From: Streptomyces muensis | Lineage (GTDB): Bacteria; Actinomycetota; Actinomycetes; Streptomycetales; Streptomycetaceae | Length of the DNA: 64,000 nt | Direction: 5' to 3' | NCBI RefSeq assembly: GCF_021474425.1 | Contig: NZ_JAKEIP010000001.1 | Location: forward strand, 62,001 to 126,000 | Shown: positions 26,724 to 36,036 of the stretch, in pieces | Position numbering within the stretch: the first letter of the stretch is position 1 | How the letters are laid out: every line of letters begins with the position of its first letter | Notes under the pieces: model-generated | Seen by the model: the letters and a program-made list of their open reading frames with translations, nothing else | Told to the model about the DNA's origin: nothing | Databases searched by the model: none | Translations under genes and position numbers: made by a program

Positions 26724-29089
26724 CCCGCTCACACCACCTGCGCGTCCCAACGCCCGCCGCGCCCCCGCCGACCGGCCGCCTCCCCTTCGCCGACGCGCCC
26801 AACGCGCCCGACCCCATCGAGGTGACCCGCCGCTGGCTCACCCGCGGCGGTCGCCCCTGGTTCCCGGTCTCCGGCGAGTTCCACTACTCCCGCTACCCGG
26901 CGGGCGAGTGGGAGGAGGAGCTGCTGAAGATGAAGGCGGGCGGCGTGACCGCCGTCGCGTCCTACGTCATCTGGATCCACCACGAGGAGATCGAGGGCCG
27001 CGTCCGCTTCGACGGCGACCACGATCTGCGCCGCTTCGCCGAGCTGTGCGCCCGCCACGGCCTGGACTTCATCCCCCGCATCGGGCCCTGGTCCCACGCC
27101 GAGGTACGCAACGGCGGACTGCCCGACTGGCTCCTGGCCCGCGACTGCACACCCCGCACCGACGACCCCGCGTATCTGGAGCCGGTACGCGGCTGGTTCG
27201 CCGCCGTCGCCGAGCAGTTGCGCGGCCTGGATCGCGGCCACGGCGGCCCGGTCATCGGCATCCAGATCGAGAACGAGCTCTACGACCAGCCCGGCCATCT
27301 GCTGACGTTGAAGCGGATGGCCCAGGAGGCCGGACTGAGCGCGCCGCTGTGGACGTCGACCGCGTGGGGCGGCGTCCAACTCCCGGGTGACGAACTGTTC
27401 CCGCTGTACGGCGGCTACCCCGAGGCGTTCTGGACCGAGGCCGACGGCGGCTGGCCCGACACCTGCCGCAAGCACTTCTTCTTCACCCACCAGCGCGACG
27501 ACGAGGGCATCGGCGCCGACCTGCGCCCGACCACCGTCCGGGGCGGTGACCCGGACGCCCTGGCGGACCGATTCCCCTGGGCCACCTGCGAGCTGGGCGG
27601 CGGCATGGCGGTGGCCTACCACCGGCGGCCACGCCTCGACGCCGCCGACATCGGCGCGCTCGGGCTCACCAAGATCGGCTGCGGCTCGGTCTGGCAGGGC
27701 TACTACATGTTCCACGGCGGCACGAATCCGGCCGGCGAGCTGTCCACGCTCCAGGAGTCCCACGCCACCGGCTACCCCAACGACCTGCCCGTCCTCACCT
27801 ACGACTTCCAGGCCCCGCTCGGCGAGTACGGCCAGTACCGGCCCTCGTACGACGAACTCCGCCTCCAGCACCTGCTGTTGGCGGACTTCGGGCACCTGAT
27901 CGCCCCCATGGAGTCCGTGCTGCCGGTGGAGCGGCCGCAGGGCCAGCACGACCGGGACACCCTGCGCTGGGCGGTGCGCACGGACGGCGCCTCGGGCTTC
28001 CTCTTCGTCAACAACCACCAGCCGCACGAACCCCTGCCCGACCGTCCCGACACCTCCTTCACGGTCGAATTCCCGGATGGGGATGGTGAGTTGACGCTGC
28101 CCAGCTCCCCGGTGACCGTGCCCGCCGGGGCCTACTTCTGCTGGCCGCTGCGGCTCGACGTCGCCGGTGTGCGGCTGGAGTGGGCGACCGCGCAGCCGGT
28201 GTGCACGGTCGACCTGGACGGCCGTACGGTCCTGGTGCTCGCCGCCGCCGACGGCATCGCGCCCGAAGTCGCCCTGGACGCGGGCACGGTGCACTCCGTG
28301 AGCGTGCCGTCAGGGGACGTCACCGAGGTCGACGGCCGGATCCTGCTGACCGGTCTGCGGCCCGGGACCGACGCGCTGGTCGAGATGGCGGCGGCGGACG
28401 GCGGGCGGGTCGGTCTGCTGGTGCTGGACGCGGCGACGGCTCGTACCGTCTATCGGGGTGAGGCGTGGGGCGCCGAGCGGCTGGTGCTGAGCGCGGACGG
28501 CGTCGTGTTCGACGGCGGCGACGAGATGCGGGTGCACAGCACGGCCGTACGGTCGTCGTTCGCCGTACTGCCCGCGCCGGAGCAGGCGCTGGTGGTGAAC
28601 GGGGAAGCGGTGACCGGCGAGGCGGACGGGGTCTTCACCCGCTACGGCGTCGGGGGCGGTGGCGATGAGGTTCCTGAGGCACCGCCGCTCACCCTCGTCC
28701 GGCCTGCCGGTCCCGCGCCCGAACCCGCCACCGGGGTGCTGGAGCGGGCGAGCGTGCCGGACGACAAGTACTTCGACACGGTGGCCGCCGAGTACCGCGT
28801 CGACGTGCCGGAGGATCTCCCCGACGGGGCCGTGCTGCGGCTGCACTGGACCGGGGACGTCGGGCGGGCGTACTTGGGAGACACGCTGGTCGCCGACCAG
28901 TTCTTCTCGGGGCGGGTCTGGGACATCGGCCGGCTGCCGGCGGGCGCGACCCTGTGTGTGCGGGTGCTTCCGTTGCACGCGGAGGCCCGGGTGCATGTGC
29001 CGGACGGAGCGGGTGAGGCGGCGCGTACGGCTGCCGTGACGCGGGCCGAGTGGGTCGTCGGCCGTGCCTGGGCGGTGCGGTCGGGATGA
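26720..29089 (+). CDS. Second GH35-family beta-galactosidase, divergent, cytoplasmic
   Basis: This 789-residue protein has GH35 features: PVSGEFHYSRYPAGEWEEEL, the acid/base motif QIENELYDQ and YYMFHGGTNPAG. The second catalytic glutamate is expected in ATCELGGGM, quite unlike the EFW-type loop of its neighbour. About 300 extra C-terminal residues form beta-rich domains. There is no signal peptide. The GTG start overlaps the previous stop (GTGA). The different nucleophile loop suggests a different linkage or aglycone preference. Family assignment is good; exact substrate unknown. Confidence 0.82.
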   Translation: MTRSHHLRVPTPAAPPPTGRLPFADAPNAPDPIEVTRRWLTRGGRPWFPVSGEFHYSRYPAGEWEEELLKMKAGGVTAVASYVIWIHHEEIEGRVRFDGDHDLRRFAELCARHGLDFIPRIGPWSHAEVRNGGLPDWLLARDCTPRTDDPAYLEPVRGWFAAVAEQLRGLDRGHGGPVIGIQIENELYDQPGHLLTLKRMAQEAGLSAPLWTSTAWGGVQLPGDELFPLYGGYPEAFWTEADGGWPDTCRKHFFFTHQRDDEGIGADLRPTTVRGGDPDALADRFPWATCELGGGMAVAYHRRPRLDAADIGALGLTKIGCGSVWQGYYMFHGGTNPAGELSTLQESHATGYPNDLPVLTYDFQAPLGEYGQYRPSYDELRLQHLLLADFGHLIAPMESVLPVERPQGQHDRDTLRWAVRTDGASGFLFVNNHQPHEPLPDRPDTSFTVEFPDGDGELTLPSSPVTVPAGAYFCWPLRLDVAGVRLEWATAQPVCTVDLDGRTVLVLAAADGIAPEVALDAGTVHSVSVPSGDVTEVDGRILLTGLRPGTDALVEMAAADGGRVGLLVLDAATARTVYRGEAWGAERLVLSADGVVFDGGDEMRVHSTAVRSSFAVLPAPEQALVVNGEAVTGEADGVFTRYGVGGGGDEVPEAPPLTLVRPAGPAPEPATGVLERASVPDDKYFDTVAAEYRVDVPEDLPDGAVLRLHWTGDVGRAYLGDTLVADQFFSGRVWDIGRLPAGATLCVRVLPLHAEARVHVPDGAGEAARTAAVTRAEWVVGRAWAVRSG

Positions 29090-29189
29090 GGCGCCGGCAT
29101 CGGGGGTTGCCGCCCGGTGGCCCTGCCTATGCTGGGGTTCTGCCGGGGCGGGACTCCACCGCCGTGACGACGTCGAGGACACAGCCACC

Positions 29190-30260
29190 ATGACCCCAAG
29201 CTCCGCCGACGGCTCCGTCCCGCGAGGGCGCAGCAGACGGAACTTCGCGGGCGCGCGTCCGGTGATGGACGACGTGGCCCGGCTGGCCGGGGTCTCCAAG
29301 CAGACCGTCTCCCGGGTCCTCAACGACCATCCGTCGGTGCGGCCCGAGACCCGCGAGACGGTGCTGACCGCCATGCGGACGTTGGGCTACCGGCCGAGCC
29401 GCAGTGCCCGGTCGCTGGCCAGCGGCAGGACCCGGATGGTCGGCGTGATCTCGTTCGACGCCGCCCGCTACGGGCCAGCCGCCATCCTGACCGCGATCAA
29501 CACGGCGGCGCAGGAGGCCGGTTATCTGCTGAGCTCGATCGCGTTGGACACGGCGGATCCGGACACGGTCGTGGCGGCGGTGGACCGGTTGTCCGCCGAG
29601 GGCGCGGACGGGGTGATCGCCATCGCCCCGCAGCTGTGGGTGGGCAAGGCGCTGGCGGACACCCGTCTGGACACCCCGCTGGTCGTGCTGGAGAACGGGT
29701 TCGACGCCGACACCCAGCAGGTCACCGGCGACTCCCGGACCGGGGCCCGCAAGGCCACCGAGCATCTGCTGGGGCTGGGCCACCGCACCGTGTGGCACAT
29801 CGCGGGCCCGACCGGCTGGACCTCCGCCGACCACCGGCTGGGCAGCTGGCAGGCCACTTTGGAGGCGGCGGGCGCCGAGGTACCGGCCCCGCTGATCGGC
29901 GACTGGAGCGCCGACTCGGGCTACGAGCTGGGCCGCGAGCTGGCCCGGCGCGTGGACGTCACGGCCGTGTTCGCCTCCAACGACCAGATGGCCCTGGGCG
30001 TGCTCCACGCCATGCACGAGGCCGGCCGTTCCGTCCCCGGCGAGGTGAGCGTCGTCGGATACGACGACATCCCCGAGGCCGCGCACTTCCTCCCCCCGCT
30101 GACCACCGTCCGCACGGACTTCGCCGAGATCGGCACCCGTTCGCTGCGCCTGCTGCTGGACCGTCTCGACGGCCCCGCCGAGCCGACCGCGGTCGACTCC
30201 CTGGTCCCGGTCGACCTGGTGGTGCGCCGCAGCAGCGGCCCCGCGTCAGCGCCTGTATGA
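29190..30260 (+). CDS. LacI-family transcriptional regulator of the GH35 operon
   Basis: This 356-residue protein has a LacI helix-turn-helix at about residues 26-50 (MDDVARLAGVSKQTVSRVLN), the hinge segment RSLASGRTRMVG, and a periplasmic-binding-like ligand domain ending with VVGYDDIPEAAHFLPPLTTV. It follows the GH35 genes by 100 nt with a possible -10 TATGCT at 29128. Its most likely target is the perfect palindrome before the MFS gene. The 3' end overlaps the convergent methyltransferase gene by 15 nt. Confidence 0.88.
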   Translation: MTPSSADGSVPRGRSRRNFAGARPVMDDVARLAGVSKQTVSRVLNDHPSVRPETRETVLTAMRTLGYRPSRSARSLASGRTRMVGVISFDAARYGPAAILTAINTAAQEAGYLLSSIALDTADPDTVVAAVDRLSAEGADGVIAIAPQLWVGKALADTRLDTPLVVLENGFDADTQQVTGDSRTGARKATEHLLGLGHRTVWHIAGPTGWTSADHRLGSWQATLEAAGAEVPAPLIGDWSADSGYELGRELARRVDVTAVFASNDQMALGVLHAMHEAGRSVPGEVSVVGYDDIPEAAHFLPPLTTVRTDFAEIGTRSLRLLLDRLDGPAEPTAVDSLVPVDLVVRRSSGPASAPV

Positions 30261-31085
30261 CACTCCCAGTTCGGTGAGGTAGCGCTTGGTCACCCGGCCG
30301 CCGTACCGCCCGTCGATCAGATCGCCGATGGCTTGCAGCAGTCCGTTCCTGGCGACGTCCGGAAGGGCGCGGTGGCCGGAGTAGGTCCGCAACACCTCCA
30401 GGTACTGCGCGGTGGTGTAGGTGAGATCGCGCTCGTACCGACGGAAGACCGCGGGGGCGAACCGACCGCTTCGCGCCACCTCCTCCGCATGCTCCGACCC
30501 ATCTATGCCTGCGGCCTCGGGAAGCCGCAACCCGGGCGGCGTCTCCGGGTCGAAGCGCTCGTAGCAGGCCTGGACCTCGACGAAGAACTCCTCGGTGCCG
30601 CCCCTCACATGCTGGGTGCGCACCACGGCGAGCGCCCCGCCCGGACGCAGCGCGTCGGCGGCCTTGGACACCCGCACCGCCGGGTCGATCCAGTGGAAGG
30701 CCGTGGCCGAGACGACCGCGTCGAACGGCTCCTCCGGCAGCGGCCAGCTCTCGAACTCCGCCGTCACCACCTCCACGGCCGCGGCTCCGGCCAGGTTGCG
30801 CCGGGCGACCGCGGCCATGCTCGGCCCCGCCTCGACGGCCGTGATCCGACAGCCCCGCGCCGCCAGAGGCAGCGTCGCCTGGCCGGTCCCGCAGCCCACC
30901 TCCAGCACCCGGCTGCCGGGGACGGCGACCCCGAGCTCCACGAGGTCGTCGTACAGCTCCGGCGGATATCCGGGCCTGGCCCGGTCGTAGAGCTCCGCGT
31001 CCTCGTCGAACGTCCGGCTCAGGCGTACCCGCCGGGACTCCTGGGGCATGTCGTCGCGCCGCGCTCGCGCGGTGTTGTCGGGCAT
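30246..31085 (-). CDS. SAM-dependent class I methyltransferase
   Basis: About 279 residues. It has the SAM-binding motif I VLEVGCGTGQATLPLA near residues 62-77, the acidic residue in ITAVEAGPSM, and motif IV-like FDAVVSATAFHWID, typical of the UbiE/Methyltransf_11 group. The methyl acceptor is unknown. The start is uncertain: ATG 31085 (MPDNTAR) and ATG 31049 (MPQESRR) both lack a strong ribosome-binding site, and an upstream ATG at 31115 is also open. Confidence 0.75.
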   Translation of the reverse strand: MPDNTARARRDDMPQESRRVRLSRTFDEDAELYDRARPGYPPELYDDLVELGVAVPGSRVLEVGCGTGQATLPLAARGCRITAVEAGPSMAAVARRNLAGAAAVEVVTAEFESWPLPEEPFDAVVSATAFHWIDPAVRVSKAADALRPGGALAVVRTQHVRGGTEEFFVEVQACYERFDPETPPGLRLPEAAGIDGSEHAEEVARSGRFAPAVFRRYERDLTYTTAQYLEVLRTYSGHRALPDVARNGLLQAIGDLIDGRYGGRVTKRYLTELGVSYRR

Positions 31086-31178
31086 GCGGAGCAGGCTAGG
31101 CACAGCGGCCGTCACCGGCGAGCGAATATGAACGGCGCCGGCGATCGTCCCCGCACCCGCTGAGCGACGACACCCCGG

Positions 31179-33158
31179 TCAGCCCGTCCCGTCCGCCGCC
31201 GCCCGCTCCCATGCCGCGTCCCTCAGCAGCCGCAGCCCGTTCAGGCCGACCAGGACCGTCGAGCCCTCGTGGCCCGCGACGCCGAGCGGCAGGGGCAGCG
31301 TGCCGGCCAGGTCCCAGATGACGAGGCCGGTGATGAAGGCCCCGGCGATGACGAGGTTCTGCACGACCAGCTTCCGGGCGCGGCGGGAGAGGGCGACGGT
31401 GGTGGGGACGGCGGCGAGTTCGTCGCGGACGATCACCGCGTCGGCGGTCTCCAGGGCGAGGTCGGAGCCCGCGCGGCCCATGGCGACGCCGATGTGGGCG
31501 GCGGCCAGGGCGGGCGCGTCGTTGACGCCGTCCCCGACGACCATCGTCTTGCGGCCCGCCGCCTCCAGTTCCTTGACCGCGGCCATCTTGTCCTGCGGCA
31601 GCAGCCCGGCGCGCACGTCCTCGATGCCGGCCTCGGCCGCGAGGTGGGCGGCGGCTCGCGGGTTGTCGCCGGTGAGCAGGGTCGGGGCGGTGCCGGTGAG
31701 GGTGGTGAGGGCGGCGACGGTGGCAGCGGCGTCGGGGCGCAGCCGGTCCGCGATGCCGAGCAGCCCGGCGGGGGTGCCGTCGACGACCACCACGACGGCG
31801 GTACGGCCGGACTCCTCCAATTCCTCGGCAAGCGCCACGACCTCGCCGTCCGGGTCGTCGAGCAGGCGGGCCGGGGCGCCCACCGCGACGGTACGGCCGT
31901 CGACCACGGCCTTCACGCCGACGCCGGGCGCGGAGCCGAAGTCCTGCGCGGTGGGCAGGTCGAGGCGCCGCTCCCGTGCGGCGTCCACCACCGCCCGGGC
32001 CAGCGGATGTTCACTGGCGTGCTCGGCCGCCGCGGCCAGGGTCAGCAACTCGTCCTCACCCACACCTGACCCGGGCAGCGGCCGTACGGCGACCACGCGC
32101 GGTGTGCCCTCGGTGAGGGTGCCGGTCTTGTCCAGGGCGACGGCGTCGACCTGGACGAGGCGCTCCATGACCACCGCCGACTTCACCAGCACGCCGTGCC
32201 GGCCGGCGTTGGCGATGGCGGACAGCAGGGGCGGCATGGTGGCCAGGACGACCGCGCAGGGCGAGGCCACGATCATGAAGGTCATGGCGCGCAGCAGCGC
32301 TTCGGAGAACTCCTCGCCGAAGGCGAGCGGGACGCCGAACACGGCGAGCGTGGCGGCCACCATGCCCAGCGAGTAGCGCTGTTCGACCTTCTCGATGAAC
32401 AGCTGGGTGGGCGCCTTGGTCTCGGACGCCTCCTCCACCATCCGTACGATCCGGGCGATCACGGAGTCGGAGGCGTCGCGTTCGACACGGACGCGCAGGG
32501 CGCCGGTGCCGTTGAGGGTGCCCGCGAAGACCTCGTCTCCCGGCTCCTTCGCGGCGGGGAGCGGTTCGCCGGTGATGCTCGCCTGGTCCACCTCACTGGC
32601 GCCGTCCAGCACCCGGCCGTCGGCTCCGACGCGCTCGCCGGGCCGTACGAGGACGGTGTCGCCGATCGTCAACTCCTCGACGGGGACGGTCTGTTCGGTG
32701 CCGTCAGAGGCGATCCGGGTGGCCGTGGCGGGGGCCAGGTCGAGCAGGCCGCGTACGGAGTCGGCGGTGCGGGCGGTGGCGAGCGCCTCCAGGGCGCCCG
32801 AGGTCGCGAAGATGACGATCAGCAGGGCGCCGTCCATCACCTGGCCGATGGAGGCGGCGCCGAGCGCGGCGACCACCATGAGCAGGTCGACGTCGAGCGT
32901 CCGGTCCTTGAGGGCCTTGAGCCCTTCCCAGCCCGGCTCCCAGCCGCCCGTGGCGTAGGCCAGCGCGTACAGCGGGCCCCATGTCCACGCGGGCGCTCCG
33001 GCGAGTTGCAGGGGCAGCGCGAGCAGGAACAGCGCGGTGGCCGCGACGGCCCAGCGGACCTCCGGCAGCGCGAGCAGCCGGGTGCGCCGCCGGGGCGCGG
33101 CGGCGGCACGTGCGGCCGCGGCGGTGTCGGCCGAGGGTGGGGTGAGCGTGGATGTCAT
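31179..33158 (-). CDS. P1B-4-type heavy-metal translocating ATPase (CtpD/CoaT-like)
   Basis: This 659-residue P-type ATPase has TGEPLP in the actuator domain, phosphorylation motif DKTGTL, the SEHPLA nucleotide-binding motif, and GDGVNDAPAL. The transmembrane metal motif is SPC (ASPCAVV) rather than CPC, and the last helix has HEGSTVLVGLNGLRLL; both are marks of the P1B-4 group that exports Co, Fe or Zn. There is no N-terminal CxxC metal-binding domain. The start at 33158 (MTSTLTPP) follows the operator-like palindromes. It lies downstream of the ABC metal-uptake genes but has its own control region. Confidence 0.87.
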   Translation of the reverse strand: MTSTLTPPSADTAAAARAAAAPRRRTRLLALPEVRWAVAATALFLLALPLQLAGAPAWTWGPLYALAYATGGWEPGWEGLKALKDRTLDVDLLMVVAALGAASIGQVMDGALLIVIFATSGALEALATARTADSVRGLLDLAPATATRIASDGTEQTVPVEELTIGDTVLVRPGERVGADGRVLDGASEVDQASITGEPLPAAKEPGDEVFAGTLNGTGALRVRVERDASDSVIARIVRMVEEASETKAPTQLFIEKVEQRYSLGMVAATLAVFGVPLAFGEEFSEALLRAMTFMIVASPCAVVLATMPPLLSAIANAGRHGVLVKSAVVMERLVQVDAVALDKTGTLTEGTPRVVAVRPLPGSGVGEDELLTLAAAAEHASEHPLARAVVDAARERRLDLPTAQDFGSAPGVGVKAVVDGRTVAVGAPARLLDDPDGEVVALAEELEESGRTAVVVVVDGTPAGLLGIADRLRPDAAATVAALTTLTGTAPTLLTGDNPRAAAHLAAEAGIEDVRAGLLPQDKMAAVKELEAAGRKTMVVGDGVNDAPALAAAHIGVAMGRAGSDLALETADAVIVRDELAAVPTTVALSRRARKLVVQNLVIAGAFITGLVIWDLAGTLPLPLGVAGHEGSTVLVGLNGLRLLRDAAWERAAADGTG

Positions 33159-33164
33159 GCCCCT

Positions 33165-33202
33165 ACGATAAAGGAATGAATGAAGACTCATTCATGTCTT
33201 CA
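33165..33202. promoter_or_regulatory. Metal-responsive type operator of the P-type ATPase gene
   Basis: ATGAATGA-AGAC-TCATTCAT (33176-33195) has perfect 8-bp arms. It overlaps TGAAGAC and GTCTTCA (33181-33102 arms at 33181-33187 and 33196-33202), a second inverted repeat. The AATGA/TCATT half-sites resemble ArsR/SmtB operators. A -10-like TATCGT on the minus strand (33170-33165) would place the transcript start at or near the ATG at 33158. No -35 match is clear. Confidence 0.5.
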
Positions 33203-33228
33203 TGTCAGGTGGCCGCTCGCGCTTCAGG

Positions 33229-34101
33229 TCAGACGGTCGCTCGTGCGGCTCCCCACTTCCGTGCCCGACGCGTCCCCAGCGCGCGGCACACGAGGTAGAT
33301 GGCGAAGGAAATCGTGGTGACGTACGGGCTGATGGGGATGGAGCTGCCCAGCGCCAGCAGGATCCCGCCCTCGATGGAGGCCACCGCGAACACCACGCTG
33401 AGGAGGGGCAACAGCACCGGTGAGGCCGTGATCCGGGCCGCGGCGGCCGCCGGGGTGACGACGAGGGTGAGGACCAGCAGCGCGCCGACGATCTGCACGG
33501 ACAGCGCGACCGCGAGGCCCAGCACGATCATGAAGGCGAACGACAGCGCGCGCACCGGCACGCCCCGCGCCTCGGCCACCTCCGGGTCGGCGCTGGCGAA
33601 GGCGAGCGGCCGCCACATCACCGCAAGCGCCACGAGCACCACGGCGGACGTGCCGAGCAGCCAGGACATCTGCGGGGTGTCGACGGCGACGATCTGCCCG
33701 GTGAGGATGCCGAACTTGTTCGCCGCCCGGCCCTTGTACAGGGCGAGGAACAGCACGCCGAGCCCGAGGCCGAACGGCATGATGGTGCCGATCACGGAGT
33801 TGCGGTCCCGGGCGCGCGAGCCGAGCAGCCCGATCGTCCCGGCCGCGAGGATCGAGCCGACGATCGAGCCGGCCACGATGTTCACGCCCAGCAGCAGCGC
33901 GGCCGAGGCGCCGGCGAACGACAACTCGCTGATCCCGTGCACCGCGAACGGCAGGTCCCGCATGATCACGAACACCCCGACCAGGCCGCCGACCAGGCCG
34001 AGCGCGGCACCGGCGACGAGGGAGTTGCGGACCAGGGCGAGCAGTTCGCCGTAGTGGTCGAAGGTGAAGATCTGCTGCCAGATCCCGTCGGCGAGGGTCA
34101 T
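33229..34101 (-). CDS. znuB: Metal ABC transporter permease (ZnuB family)
   Basis: This 290-residue membrane protein of the ABC-3 family (ZnuB/MntB/TroC) has about eight helices, including LPFAVHGISELSFAGASAALLLG and the late GALLVLTLVVTPAAAA. The start MTLADGIWQQIFTFDHY at 34101 overlaps the ATPase stop codon (ATGA). It forms the membrane channel of a zinc or manganese importer with its two upstream partners. Symbol given by family; the metal is inferred. Confidence 0.86.
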   Translation of the reverse strand: MTLADGIWQQIFTFDHYGELLALVRNSLVAGAALGLVGGLVGVFVIMRDLPFAVHGISELSFAGASAALLLGVNIVAGSIVGSILAAGTIGLLGSRARDRNSVIGTIMPFGLGLGVLFLALYKGRAANKFGILTGQIVAVDTPQMSWLLGTSAVVLVALAVMWRPLAFASADPEVAEARGVPVRALSFAFMIVLGLAVALSVQIVGALLVLTLVVTPAAAAARITASPVLLPLLSVVFAVASIEGGILLALGSSIPISPYVTTISFAIYLVCRALGTRRARKWGAARATV

Positions 34102-34937
34102 GGCCGTACTCCGTGCGGCAGTTCGGGGTGGTGCGGCTCCTGCGCCGCCTCGTCGGGTCCGGCGACGACCGTGACGCGGTCCCGGACGCGGATGACGTCG
34201 ACCTGGGTGCCGTACAGCCGCGACAGGGCCTCGGAGGTCAGCACCTCGTCGGGGGCGCCGACGCGGTGGCCGCCGCGGGCGAGGTAGAGCACGCGGTCCA
34301 CCAGTCCCAGCACGGGGTTGATCTCGTGGGTCACGAACACCACCGCCGTGCCGTGGGAGCGGCGCCGGGCGTCGACCAGTTCCGTGACGGCCCGCTGGTG
34401 GTGCAGGTCGAGGGAGAGCAGCGGTTCGTCGCAGAGCAGGATCTGCGGGTCGGTCACCAGGGCCTGTCCGATGCGTACGCGCTGCCGTTCGCCTCCGGAG
34501 AGCAGGCCGACGGGGACGTCCGCGTACGCCGTGGCGCCGACCGAGGCGAGGACCTCGTCCACTCGGCGGCGTACGGCGCCGGTGCGCGGCCGGGGTCCGA
34601 AGCGGTGCCCGTCGATGCCGAAGCGGACCAGGTCGCGGGCGCGCAGCATGGCCTGCGCGGACAGGGTCGCCTGCTGGGGGACGTAGCCGATGTGCCGGCT
34701 GCCCTTGTGCGGCGGGCGGCCGAGGACCGTCAACGTGCCTGCGGACAGCTGCCGTTGACCCAGCAGGGCCCGTACGAAGCTGGTCTTGCCCGCCCCGTTG
34801 GGGCCGAGCACGGCCAGGAACTCGCCGGGCCGCACATCGAGGTCGAGGCCCTGCCACAGCACGCGCTCGCCGTAGGACAGGGCCGCTCCGCGCAGGCTGA
34901 TCAGCGCGGCGTCGTCGGCCCCGGCAGGCCGGCTCAC
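34098..34937 (-). CDS. znuC: Metal ABC transporter ATP-binding protein (ZnuC family)
   Basis: This 279-residue ATPase has Walker A GPNGAGKTS (about residues 45-53), the Q-loop YVPQQATLSAQ, signature LLSGGERQRVRIGQAL, Walker B ILLCDEPLLSLD and the H-loop VTHEINP. The sequence is closest to the zinc/manganese importer ATPases. It is bracketed by 4-nt ATGA overlaps with the binding-protein gene upstream and the permease gene downstream, indicating tight stoichiometric translation. Confidence 0.88.
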   Translation of the reverse strand: MSRPAGADDAALISLRGAALSYGERVLWQGLDLDVRPGEFLAVLGPNGAGKTSFVRALLGQRQLSAGTLTVLGRPPHKGSRHIGYVPQQATLSAQAMLRARDLVRFGIDGHRFGPRPRTGAVRRRVDEVLASVGATAYADVPVGLLSGGERQRVRIGQALVTDPQILLCDEPLLSLDLHHQRAVTELVDARRRSHGTAVVFVTHEINPVLGLVDRVLYLARGGHRVGAPDEVLTSEALSRLYGTQVDVIRVRDRVTVVAGPDEAAQEPHHPELPHGVRP

Positions 34938-35875
34938 TTGGCCAGCGCGCTCGCGAGCGCGTCGACGTTGGCGGTCATCCAGCCGAGGTAGTCCTTGCCG
35001 TGGGGCAGCGTCTCGGTCACGGGGACCACGGGGATCCCGGCCGCCTTGGCCGCCTGCTCGGCCTTCTCGGTCTGCGGGCCGGAGGTCTGCTCGTTGTAGA
35101 CCAGCGCCTTGACCTTCTTGCCGGTGAACAGGGCCAGCGTCTGCTGGAGGGTCCGGGCTGAGACGTCGTCGCCTTCCTCGATCGCCTCGCTGAACTCCTC
35201 GGGCGTCGCGTTCTTCAGCCCCGCCGCCTGGAGCATGTACAGCGGTACGGGCTCGGTGATGGCCACCTGCTCGCCGCCGTGGTCGGCCTTGATCCTGGCC
35301 TCCTTCTGCTCCAGCGGCTTGAGCTTCTCCTCGAAGCTCCTGGCGTTCTCGGTGAAGGTGGCGGCGTCGGCCGGGTCGGCCTTGGCGAGGGCTTCGGCGA
35401 TACGGTCGGCGAGCCTGGCGACCGTGGGGAAGTCGTACCAGACGTGCTCGTTGAGCTCGCCGCCCGCCGGGGCGGTCTTCCCGGAGACCTTGACGGCGTT
35501 GATCACGTCGGCGGAGGAGTCGCCGCTCTTGAGCATGCGGTCGATGAAGTCGTCGTAGCCGCCGCCGTTCTCGATGACGACCTCGGCCTTGGACAGTGCC
35601 AGCTGGTTCCGGGTGTTGGCCTCGTAGGAGTGCGGGTCCTGGTCGGGGTCGCTGATGATCGAGGTGACCTGGACCTTGCCGCCGCCTATCCGCTCGGCCA
35701 GGTCGCCGTAGACGTTCGTCGAGGCGACGACCGGGATGACCGAGGCCGCGGCGGGGCTGTGCGCGGCATCGTTGTCATCACCTCCGGAACCGGACGAACC
35801 GCCGCAGCCCGCGAGGCAGACGAGGCAGGTGCCGGCTATCAGCGGGGCGAGGAGTCGGGGCGAGGGCGCGGGCAT
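34934..35875 (-). CDS. znuA: Metal ABC transporter substrate-binding lipoprotein
   Basis: This 313-residue ZnuA/TroA-family protein has a lipobox ending CLAGC (Cys24). Metal-ligand segments are DPHSYE and NEHVWYD, giving two histidines. The third position, normally a histidine in ZnuA, reads AITEPVPLYM, with glutamate as the probable ligand, and the His-rich loop is absent. The choice between zinc and manganese is therefore open, though a Zur-like box upstream favours zinc. It is the first gene of the znuACB-type operon. Confidence 0.85.
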   Translation of the reverse strand: MPAPSPRLLAPLIAGTCLVCLAGCGGSSGSGGDDNDAAHSPAAASVIPVVASTNVYGDLAERIGGGKVQVTSIISDPDQDPHSYEANTRNQLALSKAEVVIENGGGYDDFIDRMLKSGDSSADVINAVKVSGKTAPAGGELNEHVWYDFPTVARLADRIAEALAKADPADAATFTENARSFEEKLKPLEQKEARIKADHGGEQVAITEPVPLYMLQAAGLKNATPEEFSEAIEEGDDVSARTLQQTLALFTGKKVKALVYNEQTSGPQTEKAEQAAKAAGIPVVPVTETLPHGKDYLGWMTANVDALASALAK

Positions 35876-35961
35876 GGGTTCCTCCGGGGCAGGGGAAACG
35901 GGCAGGGGAGAGCGAATGGTCCGCCGAGGCCCGATCGGGCCGGCGTCGCGCCCACGCTAGA

Positions 35962-35976
35962 TGAAAACGGATGTCA
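35962..35976 (-). promoter_or_regulatory. Candidate Zur box
   Basis: TGAAAACGGATGTCA matches the actinobacterial Zur consensus TGAAAATGATTTTCA at 11 of 15 positions by eye. It lies 87 bp upstream of the binding-protein gene, within the likely promoter. The right half-site is imperfect. Confidence 0.4.
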
Positions 35977-36036
35977 AGAGCGTCTTTCGAGGCGTCTCCA
36001 CGGGCAACCCTTACCGAGAACTCACCTTCCGGCGGG

